Shown here in pieces: positions 51,663-60,793 of a stretch of 64,000 nt of DNA. Within the stretch, counting starts at the first letter, position 1. Each line of letters begins with the position of its first letter. This DNA comes from Microterricola viridarii (lineage in GTDB: Bacteria > Actinomycetota > Actinomycetes > Actinomycetales > Microbacteriaceae). The notes under the pieces are model-generated. The model made no database searches, was not told the DNA's origin, and saw nothing but the letters and a program-made list of their open reading frames with translations. Location of the stretch: assembly GCF_001542775.1 (NCBI RefSeq), contig NZ_CP014145.1:3534001-3598000 (forward strand), given 5' to 3'. A program made the position numbers and the translations under genes.

Positions 51663-51682
51663 TTGTGAAGCGGGTGAAACGC

Positions 51683-52381
51683 TTAGGCGTTGACCAGGGC
51701 CTGCTTGATCACCGAGGTGAAGAAGGCGAGGCCGTCCACGCCGGAGCGCATCGCAACATCGGTGTCGGGGCCGAAGCCGGCCTCGACGGCGTGCTCGGGG
51801 TGCGGCATGAGGCCGACCACATTGCCGCGGGCGTTGCGCACACCGGCGATGTCGTTGAGCGAGCCGTTCGGGTTCACGCCAACGTAGCGGAACATGACCT
51901 GGCCTTCGCCCTCGAGGCGTGCGAGCGTCTCGGCGTCGGCGATGAATCCGCCCTCGCCGTTCTTCAGCGGGATGGTGATCTCCTGGCCGACCGCGAAGTC
52001 GCTGGTCCAGGCGGAGTCGGTGTTCTCGACGCGCAGCTTCTGGTCGCGGCAGACGAAGTTGCCGTGGTCGTTGCGGATCAGGCCGCCGTCGACGAGGTGC
52101 GCCTCGGCGAGCATCTGGAAGCCGTTGCAGATGCCGAGAACGGGCATACCGGTGTTCGCGGCGTCGATGACCTCGGTCATGATCGGCGAGAGGCTGGCGA
52201 TGGCGCCGCAGCGCAGGTAGTCGCCGTAGCTGAAGCCACCGGGCAGCACGAGGGCGTCAACGCCCTCGAGGCTGTGCGAGCCGTGCCAGAGGGCGACGGG
52301 CTCGGCGCCGGCCAGACGCACGGCGCGCTGGGCGTCGCGGTCGTCGAGGGAGCCCGGGAAGGTGACGACGCCGATCTTCAT
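51683..52381 (-). CDS. purQ: Phosphoribosylformylglycinamidine synthase subunit PurQ (glutaminase)
   Basis: A 232-residue class I glutamine amidotransferase that supplies ammonia to PurL. The nucleophile is the Cys in [12 protein letters not shown]; the His/Glu pair is in MPHPEHAVE. The opening [30 protein letters not shown] and [17 protein letters not shown] are diagnostic. Its ATG overlaps the purS stop codon, so purS and purQ form one unit that ends in the hairpin downstream. Confidence 0.97.
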   Translation of the reverse strand: MKIGVVTFPGSLDDRDAQRAVRLAGAEPVALWHGSHSLEGVDALVLPGGFSYGDYLRCGAIASLSPIMTEVIDAANTGMPVLGICNGFQMLAEAHLVDGGLIRNDHGNFVCRDQKLRVENTDSAWTSDFAVGQEITIPLKNGEGGFIADAETLARLEGEGQVMFRYVGVNPNGSLNDIAGVRNARGNVVGLMPHPEHAVEAGFGPDTDVAMRSGVDGLAFFTSVIKQALVNA

Positions 52382-52641
52382 CAGTTGGCCGCCTCGACCG
52401 GGTAGTGGATGCCGACGACGTCTTCAATCACCGAGTTGGAGAGGATGTCGGCGGCAATGGCCTCAACCTCGGCGCGCACGGCATCCGTGATCGGGCCGTC
52501 GACGGTGATCTCGAAGCGCTTGCCGATGCGCACTGAGCTGAATCCGTCCTTGCCGATTCGGGTGAGGGCGCCGGCTACGGCCTTGCCCTGCGGGTCCAGC
52601 AGTTCGGCCTTCGGCATTACTTCGACGACGATCGTGGGCAC
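52381..52641 (-). CDS. purS: Phosphoribosylformylglycinamidine synthase subunit PurS
   Basis: An 86-residue protein that bridges PurQ and PurL in the FGAM synthase complex. The family pattern is clear: [18 protein letters not shown], then [17 protein letters not shown] and the C-terminal [15 protein letters not shown]. The start is GTG at 52641 with GGAG about 5 bases upstream. Coupled to purQ by overlap. Confidence 0.95.
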   Translation of the reverse strand: MPTIVVEVMPKAELLDPQGKAVAGALTRIGKDGFSSVRIGKRFEITVDGPITDAVRAEVEAIAADILSNSVIEDVVGIHYPVEAAN

Positions 52642-52807
52642 CGTGATTCTCCATCCGGAGTCGAGGGGGTGGGGTCAAGGTCAATTCTAGCCGGTGCCCC
52701 GGAGGCCGTGAGCCCACGCCGAGGGCGCCCCAGCGCTAGCTGAGCGGCACCCGAACACCGCCGCACAAACCTTGCCGCCGCGTGGGCGCGAGCGTAGCGT
52801 GCACAAG

Positions 52808-53800
52808 ATGAGCTTCATTCAGGTTGACGGGCTCGTGAAAATCTACCGGCCCAAGGGCTCCGACCCGGTGCGCGCACTGGACGGGGTCGACCTCAGCGTG
52901 AACCAGGGCACCGTGCGCGCCTTGCTCGGGCCGAACGGCGCGGGCAAGACCACCATGGTCAAGGCGCTCACCACCCTGATCAAACCGGATGCCGGCCACG
53001 CCACGATCGACGGCATCGACGTCGTGCATGATGCCGGCCGCATCCGGCCGATCATCGGCGTCTCCGGCCAGTACGCCGCCGTCGACGAGAACCTCACCGG
53101 CTTCGAGAACCTCGACATGGTCGGTCGGCTGTACCACCTGGGCGCGCAGGCGTCCCGGCGGCGGGCGCAGGAGCTGATCAACGCCTTCGGGCTGACCGAG
53201 GCGCAGAACCGCCCGGTCAAGGGCTTCTCCGGCGGCATGCGGCGGCGCATCGACCTGGCCGGCGCCATCTTCTCCCGCCCGCCGGTGCTGTTCCTCGACG
53301 AGCCGACGACGGGTCTCGACCCGCGCAGCCGGCTCGGCATGTGGGACGTCATCACCACCCTGGTGAGCGAGGGCACGACCGTCTTCCTCACCACGCAATA
53401 CCTGGAGGAGGCCGACCGGCTGGCCGACGACATCTCGGTGATCGACGGCGGCAAGCTCATCGCCGAGGGCACCGCCGACGAGCTGAAGGCGCAGATCGGC
53501 GGCCAGCAGATCGAGTTGACGCTGATGGATGCCGCGGACGGCGCCGTGGCCGGTGAGATCCTGCAGCGGCACGGCGAGGCGGAGCCGCACGTGGGTGGCG
53601 ACGGCCGTGAGCTCTCGGTCGGCGTGCGCGAGGGGCCGCTCGCGCTGGAGCGCGTGCTCGGCGAACTGAATGCCGCCGGCATCCGGCTGCACGACGCCGG
53701 CATGCGCCGGCCCACCCTCGACGACGTGTTCCTCAAGCTCACCGGCCATTCAGCCGGGGCCGAGGACGAGGACGATGCGGGTGCGGAGGAGGGATCATGA
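52808..53800 (+). CDS. ABC exporter ATP-binding protein (DrrA/daunorubicin-resistance type)
   Basis: A 330-residue ATPase. Walker A is GPNGAGKTT (K47), Q-loop in GVSGQYAAVDENLTG, signature FSGGMRRRIDLAGAI, Walker B VLFLDEPTTGLDPRS, and the switch region is TTQYLEEAD, with Q in place of the usual H as is typical of the DrrA family. A C-terminal DUF4162-like domain ends THPTLDDVFLKLTGH-like (RRPTLDDVFLKLTGH). It would drive efflux of a drug or lipid-like compound through the permease encoded next, which it overlaps by 4 bases. The ATG at 52808 follows a TAGCGT and 7 bases. Confidence 0.93.
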   Translation: MSFIQVDGLVKIYRPKGSDPVRALDGVDLSVNQGTVRALLGPNGAGKTTMVKALTTLIKPDAGHATIDGIDVVHDAGRIRPIIGVSGQYAAVDENLTGFENLDMVGRLYHLGAQASRRRAQELINAFGLTEAQNRPVKGFSGGMRRRIDLAGAIFSRPPVLFLDEPTTGLDPRSRLGMWDVITTLVSEGTTVFLTTQYLEEADRLADDISVIDGGKLIAEGTADELKAQIGGQQIELTLMDAADGAVAGEILQRHGEAEPHVGGDGRELSVGVREGPLALERVLGELNAAGIRLHDAGMRRPTLDDVFLKLTGHSAGAEDEDDAGAEEGS

Positions 53801-54687
53801 GCGAGTTGCGGGACGACCCGACCAGCGCCCCGGACGCCCTGGCGGCGGTCGCGGCCCAGGGGCTGCCGGATGCGGCGAGCGTGCCGTCATCCGTCGCCAC
53901 CTGGTTCAACGACGGCTGGATCACCACCCGGCGCAACCTGATCAAGATCAAGCGGGTGCCTGACATCCTGGTGTTCACCACGCTGCAGCCGATCATGTTC
54001 GTGCTGCTGTTCACCTACATCTACTCGGGCGTCATCACGATTCCGGGCAGCAGCTACACCGAGTTCATCATGGCCGGCATCTTCGCCCAGACGGTGGTGT
54101 TCGGCTCCACCTACTCGGGCTCGGCGATGGCGCAGGATCTGAAGGACGGAATCATCGACCGCTTCCGCACGCTGCCGATGAGCCCGTCGGCGGTGCTGAT
54201 CGGCCGCACCAACGGTGACCTCTGCATCAACGCGCTGTCGATGGTCGTCATGATGCTCACCGGGCTGATCGTCGGCTGGCGCATCACCTCCGGCTTCTGG
54301 TCCGGCCTGGCCGGTGTGGCGCTGATCCTGCTGTTCGCCTACGCCTTCTCCTGGGTGATGGCGTTCGTCGGTATGAGCGTGCGCAGCCCCGAGGTGATCA
54401 ACAACGTGGCCTTCCTGATCCTGTTCCCGCTCACGTTCATCTCGAACGCCTTCGTGCCGGCCGAGACGCTGCCACCGGTGCTGCAGACGATCGCCGAGTA
54501 CAACCCGGTGTCGGCGCTGGTGCAGGCGGCCCGCGAGCTGTTCGGCAACGTGCCGCCGGGCACCCCGGTCGGCGACGCCTGGCCGCAGCAGTACCCGATC
54601 GCGGCCGTGCTGATCGGCGTGGCCGTGATGCTCGCCGTGTTCGTGCCGCTCTGCATCCGCAAGTTCGTGAGCATCAGCTCCCGCTGA
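53797..54687 (+). CDS. ABC exporter permease (DrrB/ABC-2 type)
   Basis: A 296-residue inner-membrane protein with six transmembrane segments of the ABC-2 type. DrrB-like features are FTTLQPIMFVLLFTYIYSG, the conserved MAQDLKDGIIDRFRTLPMSPSAVLIGR loop and FPLTFISNAFVPAETLP near the C-terminus. Together with the ATPase upstream it forms a complete exporter; the substrate is unknown and may be an antibiotic or a membrane lipid. Confidence 0.93.
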   Translation: MSELRDDPTSAPDALAAVAAQGLPDAASVPSSVATWFNDGWITTRRNLIKIKRVPDILVFTTLQPIMFVLLFTYIYSGVITIPGSSYTEFIMAGIFAQTVVFGSTYSGSAMAQDLKDGIIDRFRTLPMSPSAVLIGRTNGDLCINALSMVVMMLTGLIVGWRITSGFWSGLAGVALILLFAYAFSWVMAFVGMSVRSPEVINNVAFLILFPLTFISNAFVPAETLPPVLQTIAEYNPVSALVQAARELFGNVPPGTPVGDAWPQQYPIAAVLIGVAVMLAVFVPLCIRKFVSISSR

Positions 54688-54847
54688 GGGGTTCGGACGG
54701 GCCCACCCTGAGGGGTGCTGTGCAGCCGGCGTTCACCCGCGCGCTACCGCTGAGTGATCGACGGTTCGCCCGGGCTGCCTACCGTGATCGGTGTCCGCGG
54801 CGGCCACGCCGCATTCGCACCAGCCGGAATCCTGAAAGGTCACCTTC

Positions 54848-55822
54848 GTGTCACTGCTCTCCACGCCCCGCGCCAGCAGCTTCACCCTTCCGCGGCTCCT
54901 CGCCGCGGGCGCCGCGCTCGCACTCACCGTCGGACTGGCCGCCTGCGCCCCGGCATCCGGAACCACCGACGGGGCCGCCGACGCCGACGCCAACGCCAAC
55001 GCCAACGCCGAGACGGTCAGCTTCGCCAAGGACGATGCCACCCTCGTCTTCGGCGTCGTTCCCGACACCGTCGACACGCAGACCAACTACCAGCCGCTGA
55101 TGGACTACATCGCCGAGATCACCGGGAAGGACGTCGAGTACCACGAGTCCACCGACTACGCCGCGCTCATCGAGGCCGCCGTCGCCGGCAAGATCGACGT
55201 CGCCAGCTTCTCCGGCTTCACCTACGTCACCGCCACCAACAACGGCGCCAAGATCACGCCGTTCGCCTCGATCATCACCGCCGAGGGTGAAGAGCCCGGC
55301 TACTACTCCGAGGCCATCGTTCCCGAGGGCAGCAGCATCACCTCGGTCGACGGCTTCAAGGGCAAGAAGGTCTGCTTCGTCGACCCGAGTTCGACCTCGG
55401 GCTACCTGTTCCCGAGCTACAACCTGCTCGAGGCCGGCATCGACCCGGAGACCGACATCACCCCCGTCTTCGCTGGCAAGCACGACGTCTCGGCGCTGAA
55501 GACCTCCGAGGGCGTCGAGTGTGAGGCCGGTTTCGCCGAGGACTCCGTCGCCGAGCACCAGGAGGGCGTGAAGATCGTCGGCAAGACCAAGGTCCCCGGC
55601 GCTCCCATGGTCGTCTCCGACAGCCTCCCCGCCGAGCTGAAGGCCACGATCATCGACGGCCTCAGCAACATCACCATCGCCGACATCCAGGAAGCCGGCA
55701 TCAAGAACGCCGACTCCGCGGGCTTCATCAAGACCTTCTATGCGCTCTCCCCGGTCGATGACAAGTACTACGACCTGATCCGCGACATCTGCGAGGCGAC
55801 CAACGCCAAGCAGTGCCAGTAG
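54848..55822 (+). CDS. phnD: Phosphonate/phosphite ABC transporter substrate-binding lipoprotein PhnD
   Basis: A 324-residue lipoprotein with a signal peptide ending in the lipobox GLAAC and an Ala/Asn/Asp-rich linker (DADANANANAE). The binding domain shows LVFGVVPDTVDTQTNYQPLMDYIAEITG, the VASFSGFTYV loop and KKVCFVDPSSTSGYLFPSYNLLEAG, the region that holds the phosphonate oxyanion in PhnD proteins. It captures phosphonates outside the membrane for the importer encoded downstream. The start is GTG at 54848 with GAAAGG 8 bases upstream. A possible -10 (TACCGT) lies near 54779. Confidence 0.92.
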   Translation: MSLLSTPRASSFTLPRLLAAGAALALTVGLAACAPASGTTDGAADADANANANAETVSFAKDDATLVFGVVPDTVDTQTNYQPLMDYIAEITGKDVEYHESTDYAALIEAAVAGKIDVASFSGFTYVTATNNGAKITPFASIITAEGEEPGYYSEAIVPEGSSITSVDGFKGKKVCFVDPSSTSGYLFPSYNLLEAGIDPETDITPVFAGKHDVSALKTSEGVECEAGFAEDSVAEHQEGVKIVGKTKVPGAPMVVSDSLPAELKATIIDGLSNITIADIQEAGIKNADSAGFIKTFYALSPVDDKYYDLIRDICEATNAKQCQ

Positions 55823-55854
55823 TCGGCGCCAGCCGTCTCTAGCATCGCCTGGGC

Positions 55855-55892
55855 GGGGTCCGGATGCCGCGCGCACGCGGCAACCGGACCCC
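55855..55892 (+). promoter_or_regulatory. Intra-operon stem-loop between phnD and phnC
   Basis: GGGGTCCGG pairs with CCGGACCCC, with an inner GCCGCG/CGCGGC stem. There is no T-run. Stem-loops after binding-protein genes commonly stabilise the upstream message and reduce read-through, so the binding protein is made in excess. Confidence 0.7.
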
Positions 55893-55941
55893 GACCGCAG
55901 CGCAAGCCCACCCGCACCACCAGCACCGAAGGAACCCAGCC

Positions 55942-56829
55942 ATGACCGAGCTCGTGCCCGCGCCGCTGACTGCGCACGCTGTCTCCGCACCGTCCGCCTC
56001 CGACGCCGAGACCGTGGTGCGGATGCGCGGCCTAGGCAAGCGCTTCGGCGAGCTCGCCGCGCTCAGCGACGTGAACCTGGAGGTCAGGCGCGGCGAGATC
56101 GTCGTGCTGCTCGGGCTCTCCGGCTCGGGCAAGTCGACGCTGCTGCGGCACGTTGACGGCCTCGAGCAGCCGAGCTCCGGCGAGATCAGCGTGCTCGGCC
56201 GCGACCTGGCGCAGCTCACCGGGCGCGAGTTGCGCCGGCTGCGCAGCCGCATCGGCTTCGTGTTCCAGCAGTTCGAGCTCGTCGGCTCGCTCAGCGTGCT
56301 CGAGAACGTGCTCACCGGGGCGCTCGCCGCACTCCGCGGGCCCCGCCTGGGGCTGATCAGCTACCCGCGCGAGCTCAAGCGCGCCGCCCTCGGCCACCTC
56401 GACCGGGTCGGGCTGCTCAATGCCGCCTACCAACGGGCCGACACCCTCTCCGGCGGGCAGCAGCAGCGCGTCGCCATCGCCCGCGCGCTGATGCAGAACC
56501 CCGAGGTGCTCCTCGCGGACGAGCCCGTCGCCTCACTCGACCCCGAGTCGAGCGAGCAGGTGATGACGCTGATCCGCGAGATCGCGCTCGACCAGGGCCT
56601 CACCGTGCTGTGCAGCCTGCACCAGGTCGACCTCGCCCTCGGCTGGGGCGACCGCATCGTCGGCCTCCGGCACGGCGAGGTCGTGCTCGACACCCCCACG
56701 GACGGGCTCAGCAAGGCCCAGGTGATGGAAATCTACGGCCGCGTGGCCACGACCACGAGCGAGTTCCGCGCCATCAGCGAGCTTGAGCGGCAGTTCGCGG
56801 GCACGGATGCCGCCGGCGGGCCGGCCTGA
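55942..56829 (+). CDS. phnC: Phosphonate ABC transporter ATP-binding protein PhnC
   Basis: A 295-residue ATPase. Walker A is GLSGSGKSTLL (K64), Q-loop in FVFQQFELVG, signature [15 protein letters not shown], Walker B LLADEPVASLDPES and the switch histidine in CSLHQVDLA; this last motif and NVLTGAL are characteristic of PhnC. The ATG at 55942 has GAAGGA about 7 bases upstream. A 25-residue Ala-rich N-terminal extension precedes the domain. Its TGA overlaps the ATG of the permease gene. Confidence 0.94.
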   Translation: MTELVPAPLTAHAVSAPSASDAETVVRMRGLGKRFGELAALSDVNLEVRRGEIVVLLGLSGSGKSTLLRHVDGLEQPSSGEISVLGRDLAQLTGRELRRLRSRIGFVFQQFELVGSLSVLENVLTGALAALRGPRLGLISYPRELKRAALGHLDRVGLLNAAYQRADTLSGGQQQRVAIARALMQNPEVLLADEPVASLDPESSEQVMTLIREIALDQGLTVLCSLHQVDLALGWGDRIVGLRHGEVVLDTPTDGLSKAQVMEIYGRVATTTSEFRAISELERQFAGTDAAGGPA

Positions 56830-58607
56830 TGAGCACCGCCACCCTCGCCCCGGCGTCGCGCCGCGCAGTGGCGGCGCCCCCGCGGCCGCGCTCCTCGCCG
56901 GAGCGCATCGCCGCGATTGTCGCCATCCTGCTCGTGCTCGGCGCGGCCGCGTGGTCCTTCGCCGACGTCGGCATCTCGGTGCCGGACATGATCGCCAGCT
57001 GGGGCAACGCCGAGCACTTCTTGGCTCGGGCGCTGCCATTGGAGTTCCCGCCGCTCGGCGAGCTGCTGTGGTCGACGGCCCTCACCCTGGGCATCGTCAT
57101 CGTCGGAACGCTGCTGGCCGCTGTGCTCTCGCTGCCGGTCGCCTATCTGGCCGCGAGCAACACAACGCCCGGCTCCGGCTGGCGCGTCGCTGGCCGCTCG
57201 ATCGGCGTCGTCAGCCGCGCCGTCCCCGACGTCGTCATTGCCATGATCCTCGCCGGCATGTTCACCCTCGGCGCGCTGCCGGGCATCATCGCCATCGGCA
57301 TCCACTCGATCGGCATGATCTCCAAGCTCTTCGCCGACGCGATCGAGCAGATCGACGAGGGGCCGCGCCGCGCCATCCGCGCGACGGGCGGCAGTACCGC
57401 GCAGCAGTTCTTCAGCGGCGTGCTGCCCCAGGTCGCCCCCTCCTTCGTGGCGACCATTCTGCACCGCAACGACATCAATCTGCGCGGCTCCGTGATCCTT
57501 GGCTACGTCGGTGTCGTCGGCCTCGGCCACGACCTTGCCTTCGCGCTGCAGTCGCTCGACTACGCCCTCGCGATGGGTCTCGCCCTCGTGATCTTCGTGC
57601 TCTGCATCGCCATGGAGATCGTCTCCTCGGCCGTGCGCACCTCGCTGCTCGGCATCACGCCGAACGGGCGTGGCCTCGGCGACCGCACCGTGCGGGCCGC
57701 CGTCAGGGCCGGTCGCAGCGTGCAGGGCCGCCGCGGGGCGGAAACCGCGCCCGGCATCGCCGCACGCGCCGAGCGGGCCCCGTTCGCTTCGCGCGGTACG
57801 GCCGGCTTCGCCGACGTCGATGCCGCCATGCGGCGCCCCTGGACGGCGAGCCGGCGCAAGAACACGGTGTGGCTGTCGGTGACCGCCCTGGTGATCGTCG
57901 CCGCCGTTTGGGTCTGCGACATTCAGTGGGGCGACCTGCTCACCTTCTGGAAGTACGTGCCGGCGGTGCTCGCGAAGCTCTGGCCGCCGAGCTTCGGCAA
58001 CTACCTGCCCGAGCAGATGTTCGGCGCGATGGCCGAGACGATCCAGATCGCGCTGGCCGCGACGCTGCTCAGCCTGGTGCTCTCGCTCGTCGTCGGCTCG
58101 CTTGCCGCCCGCAATATCGCGCCGAATCGTGCGACCCGCGTCGGTGCGCGGCTCAGCCTCGTCGTCGTGCGCGGCATCCCCGAGCTGATCCTCGCGATCG
58201 TGCTCATCGTGATTACCGGTTTCGGACCGCAGGCCGGTGTGCTCGCGCTTGGCTTCTGCGGCATCGGCCTGCTCGGCAAGCTCTTCGCCGACAGCTTCGA
58301 GGAGGTGAGCCCCGGCCCGGAGCGCGCCCTGCGCGCCGGCGGCGCGACGCGCCTGCAGGTCTACGCGGCTGCCACGATGCCGCCATCCACCAAGGCAATC
58401 GTCGGGCATAGCTTCTACATGCTCGACACCAACCTGCGCGCGGCCACCATCCTCGGCATCGTCGGCGGTGGCGGAATCGGCTTCTACCTCAACAACGCCG
58501 GGCGCATCTCTGCTTACGACGAGGTGATGGCGATCGTGCTGATGATGACCGCCACCGTGCTCGTCGTCGAGGGCCTCGCCAGCTGGATCAGAAAGGCGCT
58601 CCAGTGA
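56829..58607 (+). CDS. phnE: Phosphonate ABC transporter permease PhnE, tandem fusion of two permease domains
   Basis: A 592-residue membrane protein about twice the length of a single PhnE. Two BPD permease units are visible. The first (about 70-270) has SRAVPDVVIAMILAGMF and GATGGSTAQQ-like coupling helix (RAIRATGGSTAQQFF). The second (about 390-590) has VVVRGIPELILAIVLIV and RALRAGGATRLQVYAAA, then LDTNLRAATILGIVGGGGIG. An Arg/Ala-rich cytoplasmic linker of about 100 residues joins them. The fused protein could form the whole channel by itself. It overlaps both neighbours, so phnC, phnE and the oxidoreductase are coupled. Confidence 0.92.
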   Translation: MSTATLAPASRRAVAAPPRPRSSPERIAAIVAILLVLGAAAWSFADVGISVPDMIASWGNAEHFLARALPLEFPPLGELLWSTALTLGIVIVGTLLAAVLSLPVAYLAASNTTPGSGWRVAGRSIGVVSRAVPDVVIAMILAGMFTLGALPGIIAIGIHSIGMISKLFADAIEQIDEGPRRAIRATGGSTAQQFFSGVLPQVAPSFVATILHRNDINLRGSVILGYVGVVGLGHDLAFALQSLDYALAMGLALVIFVLCIAMEIVSSAVRTSLLGITPNGRGLGDRTVRAAVRAGRSVQGRRGAETAPGIAARAERAPFASRGTAGFADVDAAMRRPWTASRRKNTVWLSVTALVIVAAVWVCDIQWGDLLTFWKYVPAVLAKLWPPSFGNYLPEQMFGAMAETIQIALAATLLSLVLSLVVGSLAARNIAPNRATRVGARLSLVVVRGIPELILAIVLIVITGFGPQAGVLALGFCGIGLLGKLFADSFEEVSPGPERALRAGGATRLQVYAAATMPPSTKAIVGHSFYMLDTNLRAATILGIVGGGGIGFYLNNAGRISAYDEVMAIVLMMTATVLVVEGLASWIRKALQ

Positions 58608-59818
58608 TGGTCTCCACAACCGCCATCGGGCGCGCATCCGGCCGCGTCACCGGAACACTCGAAGAATTCGATGTGGCCATCGTCGGAGCCGGTGTCGTCG
58701 GGCTCGGGCACGCGCTCGCCGCCATCGACCGGGGGCTCTCCGTTGTCGTCGTCGACCGTGCCGCCGAGATCGCCGGCGCCTCGATCCGCAACTTCGGCCA
58801 CGCCTGCGTGAGCGCGCAGACCGGGCAGGCCCGGGCCTACGCCGAGCGCAGCCGCGAGCTCTGGTTGCGCATCGCCGCCGAGACCGGGATGTGGCACCGC
58901 ACAAGTGGGGCCTGGCTGGTGGCGCGCGCGGATGACGAAGCGGCCGTGTTGGCTGACTTCGCCCGGTCTGCGGGTGCCGGGCCGGCGGGGCCGGGCGCCT
59001 CGGTCGAACTGCTCGACGCGGCCGAGATGCGTGTGGCGATCCCGGCGCTCGGAGCCGACGTCGTCGGCGGGGCGTGGATGCGCGATGACCTGCAGCTGAA
59101 CCCGCGCGAGGCCGTGCCCGCACTGGCGCGCTGGTTGGCCGGCCGCGGTGTGCAGTTCCGCTGGCAGAGCGCGGTGCACTCCGTGAAGTCTGGGGTGCTC
59201 GCCACCAGCCGCGGCCACATCGCCGCCGACACGATCATCGTCTCCGTCAACCACGACATCGACCAGCTCTTCGGCGAGGTCGCGCAGGCCGTCGGTATCC
59301 GCCGCTGCGGCCTCGACATGATGCGCGTGCGCGTTGAGCCGGCCGGCGGGCCAGCCGCGCCACCGTTTGCCCTGCCCGGCCCACTCCTCACCGGCTGGTC
59401 CATGCTCCGCTACTCCGGCTTCGCGGCGTCGACGGCGACGACGGCCTTGCGCGCCCGCCTGGGACGGCAACACCCGGAGCTGATGGCGCTCGACCTCAAC
59501 CAGATGTACACGCAGCTGCCCGACGGCAGCCTGATCGTCGGCGACACGCATTACCGCGGGCAGTCGGTGACGCCGTTCCAACAGGAGGGCGCCTTCGATG
59601 CCCTCGCCGCGCTCACGAGCGAGCTGTTCGGCGGGGCCAGACTGCAGGTGCTCGAACGCTGGCAGGGCGTGTATGCGTCCGGCCCGGACGAGTTCCTGGT
59701 CGAGTCGCCGCTGCCCGGTGTGCACATCGTCGCGGCGACCACCGGCATCGGCATGACCTGCGGTCTGGGGCTTGCCGACAGCGTGATCACCGCGCTCGCC
59801 GAATCCGCACGGGCATAG
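58604..59818 (+). CDS. FAD-dependent oxidoreductase of the phosphonate-associated (TIGR03364) type
   Basis: A 404-residue DAO-like flavoenzyme. The N-terminal FAD site is VAIVGAGVVGLGHALAAIDRG, followed by VVDRAAEIAGASIRNFGHAC, typical of the subgroup found in phosphonate clusters (the TIGR03364 group as I recall). The C-terminal part has LPDGSLIVGDTHYRG and ATTGIGMTCGLGLADSVI. By context it may oxidise 2-aminoethylphosphonate or an N-substituted relative to phosphonoacetaldehyde for the hydrolase encoded next. The substrate is inferred. The start at 58604 overlaps the permease stop. Confidence 0.85.
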   Translation: MMVSTTAIGRASGRVTGTLEEFDVAIVGAGVVGLGHALAAIDRGLSVVVVDRAAEIAGASIRNFGHACVSAQTGQARAYAERSRELWLRIAAETGMWHRTSGAWLVARADDEAAVLADFARSAGAGPAGPGASVELLDAAEMRVAIPALGADVVGGAWMRDDLQLNPREAVPALARWLAGRGVQFRWQSAVHSVKSGVLATSRGHIAADTIIVSVNHDIDQLFGEVAQAVGIRRCGLDMMRVRVEPAGGPAAPPFALPGPLLTGWSMLRYSGFAASTATTALRARLGRQHPELMALDLNQMYTQLPDGSLIVGDTHYRGQSVTPFQQEGAFDALAALTSELFGGARLQVLERWQGVYASGPDEFLVESPLPGVHIVAATTGIGMTCGLGLADSVITALAESARA

Positions 59819-59870
59819 CCTCCTCACCGCCACACCCCGCTCCACGGGCATCCAGAAAGACAGGTTCAGC

Positions 59871-60785
59871 ATGACCGACACCACAGACACCACAGAAACC
59901 TCGGCCACCAGCGAGAGCACCGGCATCGCCCCGGAGGAGCTCGACTTCGAGCGGGAGCTCGATGACGCGCTCGACGCGTTCGACGCCGATGAGGAGCGCG
60001 GCGACGAACTCGAGATCGACGAGTACGAGGTGCCGATCGAGCTCGTCGTGCTCGACATGGCCGGCACCACCGTGGCCGATGACGGCACCGTCGAGCGTGC
60101 CTTCGGCCGGGTTGCCGAGCGGCAGAATATCGGCGCGACCCCGGAGGAGCGCGAGGCGGCACTTGAGTACGTCCGGGTGACCATGGGGCAGTCGAAGATC
60201 GAGGTCTTCCGTGCGATCACCGGCGACGAGCAGCGTGCCCAGGCCGCCAACGCCGCCTTCGAGGCCGCCTACGCCGAGATCGTCGCCGAGGAGGGCGTGT
60301 CCGAGATTCCTGGTGCCCGGCGCGCGATAGAGCAGCTGCAGCAGGCCGGCGTCACCGTGGCTCTGACTACGGGCTTCGCCCGGCCGACGGTCACTGCGAT
60401 CCTCGACGCGCTCGACTGGCACGGTCTCGCCGACCTCGTGCTCACCCCGGCGGATGCCGGCCGTGGCCGTCCTCACCCCGACATGCCGCTCACCGCGCTG
60501 CTGCGTACAGAGACGAGCTCGGTCGAAGCGATGATCGTGGTCGGCGACACCGCCTCCGACATGCAGAGCGGCGCCCGCGCCGGGGCCGGACTCGTCATCG
60601 GTGTGCTGAGCGGTGCACACGACGAGGAAACGTTGGAGGACGCCGGAGCAGACGACATCGTCGCGTCGATCGCCCAGCTGCCCGCGCTGCTCGGCCTGCT
60701 CGACGGTGATGCAGTGGGTGACGCTGCGGGTGACGCGGAGGCGAACGCCGACGTCGCAACCGGCGCACCCGGAACCCGGGCGTAG
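59871..60785 (+). CDS. PhnX-like HAD hydrolase (phosphonatase-like, TIGR03351 type) with acidic N-terminal extension
   Basis: A 304-residue HAD hydrolase. The nucleophile is D62 in VVLDMAGTTVADDG. The cap carries TMGQSKIEVFRAI with K109 in the position of the Schiff-base lysine of phosphonoacetaldehyde hydrolase. ALTTGFARPTV is motif II and VVGDTASDMQSGARAGAG the metal-binding motif IV. It should cleave the C-P bond of phosphonoacetaldehyde or a close analogue. The first 55 residues are a Thr/Ser then Asp/Glu-rich extension not normally present, and the last 25 an Ala/Asp/Gly tail. It lies 52 bases after the oxidoreductase. Confidence 0.86.
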   Translation: MTDTTDTTETSATSESTGIAPEELDFERELDDALDAFDADEERGDELEIDEYEVPIELVVLDMAGTTVADDGTVERAFGRVAERQNIGATPEEREAALEYVRVTMGQSKIEVFRAITGDEQRAQAANAAFEAAYAEIVAEEGVSEIPGARRAIEQLQQAGVTVALTTGFARPTVTAILDALDWHGLADLVLTPADAGRGRPHPDMPLTALLRTETSSVEAMIVVGDTASDMQSGARAGAGLVIGVLSGAHDEETLEDAGADDIVASIAQLPALLGLLDGDAVGDAAGDAEANADVATGAPGTRA

Positions 60786-60793
60786 GCCGGACG

